Of a stretch of 64,000 bases of DNA, positions 34,902 through 43,496 are shown piece after piece. The DNA comes from Cohnella abietis (lineage in GTDB: Bacteria; Bacillota; Bacilli; Paenibacillales; Paenibacillaceae): the NCBI RefSeq assembly GCF_004295585.1, contig NZ_AP019400.1:3322001-3386000 (forward strand). Reading direction: 5' to 3'. Below the pieces are notes generated by a model that saw only the letters and a program-made list of their open reading frames with translations, was not told where the DNA came from and made no database searches. A program made the position numbers and the translations under genes. How positions within the stretch are numbered: position 1 is the first letter of the stretch; each line of letters opens with the position of its first letter.

Positions 34902-36723
34902 GTGGTTGTTAATGACCACCATTACGGGGAGTGTCGCAAGTCTGTTGCTCATTTTGTTAAGAACGAAATTAGCTGCCAAATTCGGTGGTCGCTGGTATTA
35001 TTGCGTCTGTTTGATAACACTGTTGCTATTTATTATCCCGCTTTCCGTCAATGTGCCCGCTATTCAACCGGGATTCTCCTTGTTTGAGGAACGGATAAAT
35101 TCAGAGCCAGTCACGGTTGGGGTGTCAAAAGATACGGCAGGGATGTCGATGTCCAACCAACCTGCAAAAGCCAGTACTTCAAGTGAAAGCTTTGTTTACC
35201 CTATTCCAACCTTAAGCCAGTGGATCATTGGTATATGGCTTTTCGGTTGCTGCTTTATGATGTACCGTTATTTTTCCGGTTATATTCGATTTAAAAGGCA
35301 AATTATTCAGTCTAATCCAATCGACAGTGTGGAACATCTTAGAGTGGTAGTAAGTGATTATGTAGACTCGCCTATGATCATAGGATTTTTTAAGCCGTTT
35401 ATCGTCATTCCCAATGCGAAAATGAACACTGAGGATTATAAACTGGCATTACAGCATGAATGGATTCATTACAAGCAAAGAGACGTTTGGGTGAAGCTAT
35501 TCGCGGTGTTAGTCAACTGCCTGCATTGGTTCAATCCGGTATCTTACCTAGCTTTGGCTAATATAGGTGAGGCGTGTGAATATTCCGTGGATGAGCAAAT
35601 AACAAAAGGATTGAAGACAGCGGAAAAGAAGCGATATAGTGAGATGATTTTACATTTTGCTTCATCAATGTCCCCCGTACTAAACAGTAATTTGGCTCTA
35701 CATAAAAAACAATTATATAGGAGGTTTGCACTCATTATGAAACGGAATACTCGAAGCAGGCAAATGTCCTTGGGCATCATAATTGTAGTTTTAATAGTTG
35801 CGGTGTCAGTGTTCTCTTCATCAATCGCCTTTGCAAAAACGTCCAAACCGCTCACAGAATTTGGTGGGGGCATCAGAACCTATTACAATACATCCCTTAA
35901 CCTAGAAGGAAATGTGCAAAGCACGTTCGGAATTAATTCCTCCACAGCGAAAATTGGGGTGCGTGTTACTTCGGGAGATTTGTATATCGATGCTGACGGA
36001 AGAAAGGTCGATTATTTCAACCGTACAGAACCTTACTATAAATTGGTTCACCAATGGCAGGAAAAAGAAACCGCTGTTGCTAACATGACCAACAAAACCT
36101 TATCCATAGAAGGACATACGGTAACCGTTGCTGTAAGCGACCAAGCAAAGGCTTACTTGGACGATAAGGTCATTAAACAAATGATCGTCAACCAAATTAC
36201 TTTTGAATTGGCCTACAAGAACAAATATAGTAATTACGATCATCAGGCGTTTATTAACGAGCTTATCAAGCGTGGAGCCTATGTTATCGAGGAGGTAGTG
36301 ACTCCGGAACAATTCACATTTAATCTATCCAAAACGCCAAATGGGGGTGTTATTGGTACGAAACCGCTAACCCCATACGACACAAAGGTTAAGATCAAGG
36401 ACATTTTCAAAGAAAAAGCTAAGCTTCCGAAAACGATGGATAACGGTCAAGGCAATCAAGGGCTACAGCTTGGAAAAACCTTTATTATAACGAACGGCGA
36501 AACTCTAGCGATCGATATAAAGGAAACGACGGACAAAATGCCGACAATAAGCCTGGCTATCGTGAATGAAACAACCGGTCAATTGGTGTACTGGAATCCA
36601 GCTGCGATAAGTGGTGAAAGGATTATTTTTACACCTGGTGAAAAAGAAGACTTCCACTCCTTTAAGGTTGTGGCAAGCGGAGAAGAAAAAGATAATGCGA
36701 GTGTAGAAATTTTCACTTTTTAG
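34894..36723 (+). CDS. M56 (BlaR1-type) membrane metallopeptidase with an unusual extracytoplasmic domain
   Basis: About 609 aa. Three N-terminal membrane helices, the zinc motif QHEWIHYK (HExxH) with a downstream Glu in EACEYSVDEQI, and a fourth helix at LGIIIVVLIVAVSVFSSSIAFA match the BlaR1/MecR1 protease part. The outer C-terminal 300 residues do not show the penicillin-binding motifs (no SxxK, SxN or KTG arrangement); instead they are a beta-rich region ending in a segment that reads like a lipid- or solute-binding sandwich. The signal is therefore probably not a beta-lactam. ATG at 34894 has GAGG 9 nt upstream and overlaps the repressor stop. Confidence 0.88.
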   Translation: MIKWLLMTTITGSVASLLLILLRTKLAAKFGGRWYYCVCLITLLLFIIPLSVNVPAIQPGFSLFEERINSEPVTVGVSKDTAGMSMSNQPAKASTSSESFVYPIPTLSQWIIGIWLFGCCFMMYRYFSGYIRFKRQIIQSNPIDSVEHLRVVVSDYVDSPMIIGFFKPFIVIPNAKMNTEDYKLALQHEWIHYKQRDVWVKLFAVLVNCLHWFNPVSYLALANIGEACEYSVDEQITKGLKTAEKKRYSEMILHFASSMSPVLNSNLALHKKQLYRRFALIMKRNTRSRQMSLGIIIVVLIVAVSVFSSSIAFAKTSKPLTEFGGGIRTYYNTSLNLEGNVQSTFGINSSTAKIGVRVTSGDLYIDADGRKVDYFNRTEPYYKLVHQWQEKETAVANMTNKTLSIEGHTVTVAVSDQAKAYLDDKVIKQMIVNQITFELAYKNKYSNYDHQAFINELIKRGAYVIEEVVTPEQFTFNLSKTPNGGVIGTKPLTPYDTKVKIKDIFKEKAKLPKTMDNGQGNQGLQLGKTFIITNGETLAIDIKETTDKMPTISLAIVNETTGQLVYWNPAAISGERIIFTPGEKEDFHSFKVVASGEEKDNASVEIFTF

Positions 36724-36780
36724 ACTGGAGAGGCAGAAATATTGTGAATCTCCGGCAGTCAGCGCTCATCCCGTGTTGAG

Positions 36781-36858
36781 TGCTGCTTATCAGAAAATAG
36801 CTTATCGGAACCATATTTACCTATTTATCGAAGCTCAGACGTAGTTATGTCTGAGCTT
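36781..36858. repeat. Intergenic terminator repeat, copy B
   Basis: Gap-free relative of 32460-32536 that begins TGCTGCTTATCAG and ends in the hairpin AAGCTCAGAC (36831-36840) / GTCTGAGCTT (36849-36858). The sequence just before it (CCCGTGTTGAGTGCT) is a variant of the GTCATGTGGAGTGC motif. It lies between convergent genes and can terminate both. Confidence 0.75.
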
Positions 36859-36868
36859 CATGGCAGTC

Positions 36869-37456
36869 CTAGTCCAAGAATGAAAGGGCCACGTTACAGA
36901 TGCTTTGAAGCACCTGGCGATCGGTTGTTGTTTTGGCCGTGATATATAGACCATGTCTGGTATTAACGAGAAATCTCGCGAGTTCACTTACAGTATACTT
37001 GCTGGCGAGATTGCCGTTATGTTGTAACTGCTGCAGCAAATTGTGAAAAATGGATTCTAGCTTCGAATTGAAGGCTTCTACGTGACTGGCAACATTCGGA
37101 TCGAGAACTGTCATATCCATTGCAATGTTGGTCATGAAGCATCCCTTTAGACCCTTATCGTTTTCGTTTAAAGCCCTGTCGATTGTTTTCTCGAAAAATA
37201 ATCTCAAAATTTTCTTCGGATCGTCGGGACCGCTCAGTATGTTAAACACAAATTCATAATTGATCTGTTGAACGCGACCCAAACAGGCCAAAAACAATTG
37301 ATATTTATCGCCAAACGTGTCGTAAAGGCTGCCCCGATGGACTTTTGTATGAGATACCAGATCTGCGATGGAAGTGCGCTCATAGCCTTTGACCCAGAAT
37401 AGTTCCGTAGCTTTCTCTAACACTTCATTCTGATCAAATTCTCTTGGTCGTGCCAT
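36869..37456 (-). CDS. TetR family repressor of the OYE/enoyl-CoA hydratase module
   Basis: 195 aa. The N-terminus ARPREFDQNEVLEKATELFWVKGYERTSIADLVSHTKVHRGSLYDTFGDKYQLFLACL is typical of the YxaF/LmrA-type TetR proteins. A C-terminal ligand domain with CFMTNIAMD follows. It is divergent from the OYE gene at 37696, and four GATC-centred operators lie in front of itself, that gene and the hydratase gene. Confidence 0.9.
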   Translation of the reverse strand: MARPREFDQNEVLEKATELFWVKGYERTSIADLVSHTKVHRGSLYDTFGDKYQLFLACLGRVQQINYEFVFNILSGPDDPKKILRLFFEKTIDRALNENDKGLKGCFMTNIAMDMTVLDPNVASHVEAFNSKLESIFHNLLQQLQHNGNLASKYTVSELARFLVNTRHGLYITAKTTTDRQVLQSICNVALSFLD

Positions 37457-37489
37457 CTGCGCCTCCTGTTTTTCCTTTTATCATACCCG

Positions 37490-37644
37490 TTTAAGAACGA
37501 TCAGTAAACAATCTGAATTAAAAAAAAATATCGTGGAAGTAGCATTAAAAAAAATACTTGACTGATCGTTCTTAAATTAGCTATAGTTTTCCTATCAAGC
37601 CGGAAACAGCTTCACGCCTTAATTTTAGAATGATCATTCTTAAA
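37490..37644. promoter_or_regulatory. Three operators in the TetR/OYE divergent region
   Basis: TTTAAGAACGATCAGT (37490-37505) is the exact inverse complement of ACTGATCGTTCTTAAA (37561-37576). A third, fully palindromic version TTTAGAATGATCATTCTTAAA-like site occupies 37624-37644 with core GAATGATCATTC. The first site overlaps the repressor promoter and the others precede the OYE gene. Confidence 0.82.
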
Positions 37645-37695
37645 TTTTAGTTTGAATCATCTATTTAGGCCACTACAATCTCAGGAGGAATTCCA

Positions 37696-38805
37696 ATGAC
37701 TAGCAATTCTAATGTTAAAGCCGTTCGTTCCCTGTTTGAGCCATTCACAAGCGAGAAAATCAGTTTGAAAAATCGAATTGTAATGCCAGCGATGACGAGG
37801 TACTTTTCCCCAGGCGGAGTGCCTGGAGCTGACGTGGCAGCGTATTATCGTCGCCGTGCCGCCAACGGTACAGGCTTAATCATTACGGAGGGAACGACCA
37901 TTAACCATCCGGCTGCATCCAACCACGTGAATATTCCGAACCTTCATAGCGAGGCTGCCTTGAACGGCTGGGCTCAGGTTGTTAAAGAGGTTCACGAAGC
38001 AGGTGGTAAGATTATTACTCAGCTTTGGCATGTAGGGACAGATAGAAAGAAGGAAGATCCGATACCTAATCCGGAGTCGCCTTCTGTAGGTCCGTCCGGA
38101 CTGGATGTAAATGGAGTCAAAAAATTTGATGCTCTGACAGAAGCGGAGATTACGGAAATTGTACAGGCTTATGCCCATGCTGCAGCAGATGCGAAGCGAA
38201 TTGGCTTCGATGGGGTAGAACTACACGGCGCTCACGGCTATCTAATTGACCAATTTTTCTGGGAGGTTACCAACAAGCGGACGGACCGTTATGGCGGCAA
38301 TATAGCAGGCCGTACACAGTTTGCAGTTGAAGTCATTGAGGCTGTCCGCAAGGCGGTCGGACCAGACTTCCCGATTGTTCTGCGCATTTCACAATTCAAA
38401 ATAAATGCTTATACAGCCAAGAATGTCAAAACAGCTGAAGAACTGGAGCAATTGTTGGCGCCGCTGGTCAAAGCCGGTGTAGATATTTTCCACTGCTCGA
38501 CACGCCACTTTTGGGAACCGGAATTTGAGGGCTCAACATTAAACTTTGCCGGTTGGGTGAAGAAGCTAAGCGGCAAACCGGTAATTACTGTAGGCTCCGT
38601 TGGGCTTAATGTTGAAGGGAATGGGCAGCAAGCAGAGGACTCCAAGATAGATACTTTAATTGAAAAGCTGGATAACCAGGAATTCGATCTTGTGGCTGTG
38701 GGCCGCTCTTTGATGGCTGATCCAGAATGGACAGAGAAAATTCGTACCGGCCGGGACGAGGAAATTACTCCTTTTACCGCTGATACAGTAGCCAAGCTTT
38801 ATTAA
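37696..38805 (+). CDS. NADH:flavin oxidoreductase, Old Yellow Enzyme family (second)
   Basis: 369 aa FMN barrel. Landmarks are LKNRIVMPAMTRYFSPGGVPG, QLWHVGTDRKK, GVELHGAHGYLIDQFFWEVTNKRTDRYGG and FDLVAVGRSLMADPEW. The GxxxMTR start and HGAHGYL motif put it nearer to alkene reductase or 2,4-dienoyl-CoA reductase-like members than the protein at 24063-25259. AGGAGG precedes the ATG. It shares operators with the enoyl-CoA hydratase-like gene that follows, so the two may act on one unsaturated compound. Confidence 0.92.
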   Translation: MTSNSNVKAVRSLFEPFTSEKISLKNRIVMPAMTRYFSPGGVPGADVAAYYRRRAANGTGLIITEGTTINHPAASNHVNIPNLHSEAALNGWAQVVKEVHEAGGKIITQLWHVGTDRKKEDPIPNPESPSVGPSGLDVNGVKKFDALTEAEITEIVQAYAHAAADAKRIGFDGVELHGAHGYLIDQFFWEVTNKRTDRYGGNIAGRTQFAVEVIEAVRKAVGPDFPIVLRISQFKINAYTAKNVKTAEELEQLLAPLVKAGVDIFHCSTRHFWEPEFEGSTLNFAGWVKKLSGKPVITVGSVGLNVEGNGQQAEDSKIDTLIEKLDNQEFDLVAVGRSLMADPEWTEKIRTGRDEEITPFTADTVAKLY

Positions 38806-38856
38806 TTGGCACCTGACCAGAATTACAAGGCACACAACCTTTTTTTGAGAATATGG

Positions 38857-38870
38857 GAATGATCATTCTA
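38857..38870 (+). promoter_or_regulatory. Fourth GATC-centred TetR operator
   Basis: GGAATGATCATTCTA lies 30 bp before the hydratase gene and shares the 12-bp core GAATGATCATTC with 37624-37644. It places the hydratase in the same regulon. Confidence 0.75.
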
Positions 38871-38899
38871 AATAAAATGAAAATAAAGGAGTTATGAAT

Positions 38900-39718
38900 A
38901 TGAGCGAATTAAAACAATTTTCAGTAGCTTTCCCGTCGAAGGGGTATTGGCACGTTACGTTTAACAACCCACCGATGAATTTGTTCGACCCTGATACTAT
39001 ATATGAATTACTGCTACTTATGGATCAAATGGAGGCTGACCCCGAGCTTAAAGTGGTAGTCTTCGACAGTGCGGATCCGGATTATTTTATGGCCCATTAT
39101 GACATGTCACGAGCCGCTGAGAGACACAGACACCCAGGTTTCAGCGTTGTGCCTGCATTGATCGATTTCACGACGCGTTTAGAAAAGTTGCCGGCTGCCA
39201 GCATCGCGCTCATCCGTGGTCGGGCCCGTGGGATTGGTAGCGAGTTCGTACTAAGTTGCGATATGCGATTCGGAAGCCTAGAGAAGGCTATATTGGGTCA
39301 ACCTGAAGTGGCTTCTGGCGTTGTCCCTGGTGGTGGAGGTAACGAACGGTTGCCGCTGCTGGTAGGCCGAGGCCGAGCTCTTGAAATCATTTTGGGTAGC
39401 GACGATTTTGATGCCGAGACAGCTGAGCGTTACGGCTGGATTAACCGCGCACTTCCTGACGCGGAGCTGGACGGCTTCGTACGCAATTTGGCCCTCCGGA
39501 TTGCTTCTTTTGACAAGGAGGCGCTGACTGAGGCGAAGGCGCTGGTGAATAATACCGAATTGCCACAACTGTCTGATTTACTGGCATCCTCTAAAGTATT
39601 CGTAGCTAGAGCTTCCTCACCATCAACACTGTCCAAGCTGCCAGATCTCTTTGCACGTGGACTCGGTCGTCGAGGCGATTTTGAACTTAACTTGGGTCGA
39701 AATCTCGGTCCGTCTTAA
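38900..39718 (+). CDS. Enoyl-CoA hydratase/isomerase family protein
   Basis: About 272 aa crotonase fold: WHVTFNNPPMNLFDPDTIYELLLLMDQME, an oxyanion segment RGRARGIGSEFVLSCDMRFGS and GQPEVASGVVPGGGGNERLPLLVGRGRALEIILG. The usual first catalytic Glu region is changed, so hydratase activity is not certain; isomerase or hydrolase activity is possible. ATG at 38900 is preferred to 38894 because AAAGGAG is then 9 nt away. It is controlled by its own copy of the TetR operator. Confidence 0.88.
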   Translation: MSELKQFSVAFPSKGYWHVTFNNPPMNLFDPDTIYELLLLMDQMEADPELKVVVFDSADPDYFMAHYDMSRAAERHRHPGFSVVPALIDFTTRLEKLPAASIALIRGRARGIGSEFVLSCDMRFGSLEKAILGQPEVASGVVPGGGGNERLPLLVGRGRALEIILGSDDFDAETAERYGWINRALPDAELDGFVRNLALRIASFDKEALTEAKALVNNTELPQLSDLLASSKVFVARASSPSTLSKLPDLFARGLGRRGDFELNLGRNLGPS

Positions 39719-39816
39719 TGGTGGGAAGCAGGTTTTATTGATGTGTTGCTTAGTATTATGGATAATAGAATGAATGCCTCGATAGGTAGTCATAATATTG
39801 ACCATAGGAGGAGTAC

Positions 39817-40386
39817 ATGTCCTGGAGTAAATTGAAGCAGCAGCTAGAGAGCTTTCTCTGTCCTGCCTTATATGGAAGGGTGGAATACCGTGCAACTAGT
39901 TACCGTTATTCACCTGACAAGGCAGGGAATTGTTATATTACGGTAGATAAAAAAAACGTACTCAATATGAGTGATATAACTACGTTAATTAGATGGTATC
40001 AGACGGAGCTGGAAATTAAGAACGATCCAGATATTCAAATTCCAATCAACAATGAAGATATTGAAGCGGTTAGAAAAGATACGAAGGGGACAGTTCCGGA
40101 GGATCGTCTAAAAGTAATAGCAAGAAGCAGAAAAATATCAAATTATGCTAAGGAAACGATGTCAGCACAGTCCTCGTTAAGCAAATCTAACTTTACTGTT
40201 GTGGCTAATAAGTTCCTATCCCTTTCTATTGAGGAAAGCATAGAGTGCAATGATATTTTATTGAATATTCTAGCTTTGGTGGACAGACGAGTTGGAAAAA
40301 AGCGAATAATAAACATGGCCGAAAAGATGAAGTTAAAGCATCCAGCTGTGCAGTATTTTTATGAGCTAAGGGTTAGTACGCTATGA
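39817..40386 (+). CDS. SF0329-type conserved protein of unknown function
   Basis: 189 aa, soluble and mixed alpha/beta. The N-terminus SWSKLKQQLESFLCPALYGRVEYRATSYRYSPDKAGNCYITVDKK and the run VDRRVGKKRI...HPAVQYFYELR are known to me from a conserved, uncharacterised family in Bacillales. No catalytic motif or membrane segment can be seen. The gene is alone, between the hydratase gene and a strong terminator. AGGAGG precedes the ATG. Confidence 0.82.
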   Translation: MSWSKLKQQLESFLCPALYGRVEYRATSYRYSPDKAGNCYITVDKKNVLNMSDITTLIRWYQTELEIKNDPDIQIPINNEDIEAVRKDTKGTVPEDRLKVIARSRKISNYAKETMSAQSSLSKSNFTVVANKFLSLSIEESIECNDILLNILALVDRRVGKKRIINMAEKMKLKHPAVQYFYELRVSTL

Positions 40387-40390
40387 AAAT

Positions 40391-40432
40391 AAAGGCGAAT
40401 TCTCATTCAGGATTGAATGGGAATTCGCTTTT
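40391..40432. terminator. Terminator after the SF0329-type gene
   Basis: AAAGGCGAATTCTCATTC (40391-40408) pairs with GAATGGGAATTCGCTTTT (40415-40432) with two mismatches, around a 6-nt loop. Confidence 0.88.
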
Positions 40433-40641
40433 AACTATTTAAGGTGTATTTTTGGGCCAACGAGGAACGAACCCGAAGAAATACGTAATATTACTTTCAA
40501 TATCCAAAGAATACACCATCGTGAAATATAATCTTCAGCTCTACAATGGGGTAAATATGTAATTTTATTACATCTCTTCATAAGTAGGTAAAATGAAGTG
40601 TGGTTTAACGGGGAAATATTCTTGTTTGGGAGGTTATTATA

Positions 40642-42732
40642 TTGAAACGGCGGCTTATTTACGTTCTTCCTATTGTAGTGATTTTAGTAGGAGTTTGGTT
40701 GTTAATCAACCGACAGGAAAATAAGGATGTCATCCAAAACACGGAGCAAAAAATCGTCTCCGCGAATACGACTGTAAACAAAGTGACGCCCACCCATGCT
40801 GTCGTTAACAATGAACAGAGCGACGTTAAGTATTTAGCTCCGATATACGATGTGAATGTGCAAAGAGATATTGTTTATGCAAGTAAAAAGAATGAGACTG
40901 AAATCGAAGAATCATTGAAATTTGATTTATACGAGCCAGTGAGTGACAACAATAAGCAGCGTCCGGTATTTATTTTTATTCACGGAGGTGGTTACAGAGA
41001 AGGAGGCAAGTATGATGCCGCCGACATCTCCACGAAGCTCGCCAAGCGAGGGTACGCTGTTCTGTCCATGGATTATCGACTGAAAAACGATCCTTTCGCA
41101 AACTTTCCTCGTACACTTTCTGATGCTTACGAAGATATTTCCGATGTGATTGGCTGGATTAACACCAACGCAACCGCTTTTGGGCTGGATGCAGGGCGCA
41201 TAGCTATAGGTGGGGATTCTGCAGGAGGCCATTTATCGATGAATTTTGCCAACGAATATTTGCAAAACAAGCCTTCCATCGTGAAACCGATATTTGCTAT
41301 TGTGGATATATACGGCGGGCTGCTGGACAGCGCTGTTCAAGAAAAATTGCCTCCCGTATTGATCATTCATGGTACGATCGACCAATTAATACCGTATCAA
41401 CAGAGCCTGGATTTGAACGATGCATTAGCGAAGCGGGGAATATATCATAATTTGTTCACGATGGAAGGTGTCGGGCATGATTATAAAAATGCGAAATATA
41501 CAGACGAGATCGTTGAAAGGACATTACACTTCCTATGGAATGTCATGAATCGTCCAGAGGCCGAGTGGCTTCCGGAGAATGTGGGTATCGTGGCCGCTGC
41601 CGGTGATTCTTTCGACATTAACTTGCCTAAGGGCTATATTAGCAATCCTGCTGCTGATCAGCTCCAAGTCACTTTACCAAAAGGATGGGTACTGGCTCAG
41701 AATGATGGTGGTCAGTCCCTTCGCGTGCAAGCTCCTGCAAGTTTGGAACGAGGGAATTATTCGATCTTCGTCTCTCTGGATCAAAGCCAAAAGATTGCTC
41801 AAAGCTTTGCGATCAACGTCAAAGTTGTCGATCCTCTGATAGGAAGCTTCGAATCTTATTTTGATACAGCAGACAATAAAATAAAAACACATTTGCAAAT
41901 TACCAATCAGTCGAATAGTCATTTCAACGGGTCCCTTGAAGTCGTTTATGATAAGGAACAAGCGTCTCAAGGAACATTCACAACCCGCGTGGATCAATTG
42001 GGTCCTGGGAAGAGCACAATCTTCAATATCCCCGAATTGGCAAGAGGGAAGCGAATAATAAAAGGGATTGATGCTTCGGGCACATTGCTACAGATGACGG
42101 AGGACTTGTCTCAAACGCTTCTCCTTCATAAGCTCCCCAAGCCGATCAATATCGACGGGAGCTTGGAGGAATGGAAGGAGCAAGTGCGTTTTGATGTAAA
42201 CGATGTTAAGGTTAGCGGTTGGAAAGGGAAGGAAGATGTCAGTGCGGCCGGCTATTTAGCTTGGGATGCCAATAACTTGTATCTCGCGGTGGAAGTTACT
42301 GACGATATACATGCTCAGAATGCGGATGACAGCGGTATCTGGAACGGGGATGGCGTACAGTTCGCGATAGGTATAGCCAATACTGATGGTAGCGTTCCAC
42401 TTGAGTATCACGAATTGGGTGCTGCCATGAATGATAATGGGCATCTGTCCAAGTGGCGTTGGATTGCGCCGAAGGGCTTTCGTGCCGATGGATATGTTGC
42501 CATTGACCAAGCGATCAGCCGTAAAAATCAAAAAACTATCTATGAAATGGCCATTCCCTGGAGCGAGTTGACGAAAGACATAAAGCTTGTGAAACAGGGG
42601 ATGAAAATAAAATTTTCATTGCTGGTTAACGATAACGATGGCGATGGGCGTAAAGGATGGCTGGAATTCAATAGCGGAATAGGCTCGGCTAAGGATATTA
42701 ATGGGTTTGGAGATTTGTACCTGGCTGATTAA
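40642..42732 (+). CDS. Membrane-anchored esterase with a C-terminal CBM9-like domain
   Basis: 696 aa. An N-terminal helix (LIYVLPIVVILVGVWLLI) anchors or exports the protein. Residues about 60-310 are an alpha/beta hydrolase of the feruloyl/acetyl esterase type with oxyanion FIHGGGYREGG, nucleophile GGDSAGGH, Asp in IIHGTIDQLIP and His in GVGHDY. A middle beta-sandwich region of about 180 residues follows. Residues about 505-696 look like a family 9 carbohydrate-binding/DOMON-like domain (INIDGSLEEWKE, AWDANNLYLAVEVTDD, WNGDGVQFAIG). TTG start behind GGGAGG. It may deacylate cell-wall or plant polysaccharide at the cell surface; the substrate is inferred. Confidence 0.85.
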   Translation: MKRRLIYVLPIVVILVGVWLLINRQENKDVIQNTEQKIVSANTTVNKVTPTHAVVNNEQSDVKYLAPIYDVNVQRDIVYASKKNETEIEESLKFDLYEPVSDNNKQRPVFIFIHGGGYREGGKYDAADISTKLAKRGYAVLSMDYRLKNDPFANFPRTLSDAYEDISDVIGWINTNATAFGLDAGRIAIGGDSAGGHLSMNFANEYLQNKPSIVKPIFAIVDIYGGLLDSAVQEKLPPVLIIHGTIDQLIPYQQSLDLNDALAKRGIYHNLFTMEGVGHDYKNAKYTDEIVERTLHFLWNVMNRPEAEWLPENVGIVAAAGDSFDINLPKGYISNPAADQLQVTLPKGWVLAQNDGGQSLRVQAPASLERGNYSIFVSLDQSQKIAQSFAINVKVVDPLIGSFESYFDTADNKIKTHLQITNQSNSHFNGSLEVVYDKEQASQGTFTTRVDQLGPGKSTIFNIPELARGKRIIKGIDASGTLLQMTEDLSQTLLLHKLPKPINIDGSLEEWKEQVRFDVNDVKVSGWKGKEDVSAAGYLAWDANNLYLAVEVTDDIHAQNADDSGIWNGDGVQFAIGIANTDGSVPLEYHELGAAMNDNGHLSKWRWIAPKGFRADGYVAIDQAISRKNQKTIYEMAIPWSELTKDIKLVKQGMKIKFSLLVNDNDGDGRKGWLEFNSGIGSAKDINGFGDLYLAD

Positions 42733-42766
42733 CAGGAATGGTATGGAGAACAACGTATAGAAGGAA

Positions 42767-42797
42767 GAAGCTCAGACGGCAATTTCGTCTGGGCTTC
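42767..42797. terminator. Terminator between the esterase and MerR genes
   Basis: GAAGCTCAGACG (42767-42778) pairs with CGTCTGGGCTTC (42786-42797). The arm GAAGCTCAGACG is the same as in terminator repeat B at 36830, which suggests common origin. It lies between convergent genes. Confidence 0.8.
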
Positions 42798-42841
42798 TGT
42801 TCATAGTAGGGTAAAGTCCCCCAATAAGATCCATCATCAAT

Positions 42842-43276
42842 TCACTTTAGGTCAGGTGGTAATTTACCATCCTTTAACCACGCTTTCATTGCATCATCAA
42901 ATGGAACATTTTCTTTTTTTAATCGAGGATACCACTCCATTTGAGCGTTGAGCAGGTCGATGTGAGACTTCAATGTGTTCACTTGTTCTTCTATCTTTTC
43001 TTTTTGTCTCTCAAGAATTTCCAAACGTTTTTCACCGGTACGGTCGCCTTGTAAAATGAGATCACCGTAGTCTTTGAGCTGCGCAATTGGCATACCTGTA
43101 CTGCGAAGACAGTTAAGAAGATTGATCCACTGGATATCCTCATATTCAAAAATGCGTATTCCACTTTCGTTTCTTTTGATGATTGGCAGAATACCTTCTT
43201 TTTCATAATATCTTATGGTATGGATGGACAACCCCGTCTTTTCTGCCACCTGACCGATAGTAAATTCATCGTTCAT
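42842..43276 (-). CDS. MerR family regulator (AdhR-like)
   Basis: 144 aa. The winged helix FTIGQVAEKTGLSIHTIRYYEKEGILPIIKRNESGIRIFEYEDIQWINLLNCLRSTGMPI is complete, followed by a coiled-coil dimer helix (ILERQKEKIEEQVNTLKSHIDLLNAQ). There is no metal-binding cysteine loop; AdhR-type members sense aldehydes or are thiol-based. It is divergent from the aldo/keto reductase, whose promoter shows the 19-bp spacer that MerR proteins activate. Confidence 0.92.
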   Translation of the reverse strand: MNDEFTIGQVAEKTGLSIHTIRYYEKEGILPIIKRNESGIRIFEYEDIQWINLLNCLRSTGMPIAQLKDYGDLILQGDRTGEKRLEILERQKEKIEEQVNTLKSHIDLLNAQMEWYPRLKKENVPFDDAMKAWLKDGKLPPDLK

Positions 43277-43393
43277 GCTGATTGTGAACCACCTAACTTT
43301 AATTAATTAATCGAAATATGTTGTTTTTTATTAATTAGAATATACTCCATCGTAAACGATAAACCAACCTAAACAGAATATAGAATTAACCAT

Positions 43394-43424
43394 TTGACCT
43401 AGAGTGAACTCTAGGGTGTAGGAT
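43394..43424 (+). promoter_or_regulatory. MerR-type promoter of the aldo/keto reductase
   Basis: TTGACC (43394-43399) and TAGGAT (43419-43424) are separated by 19 bp instead of 17, and CCTAGAG-TGAA-CTCTAGG (43398-43415) is a perfect 7-bp dyad inside the spacer. This is the classic layout for activation by DNA distortion. Confidence 0.85.
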
Positions 43425-43496
43425 TTGAAATGTACGGAAGACATACCGTATGGAAACGATAATTTGATTTATAAATTTCATAAGGGGTGAAGTCAA

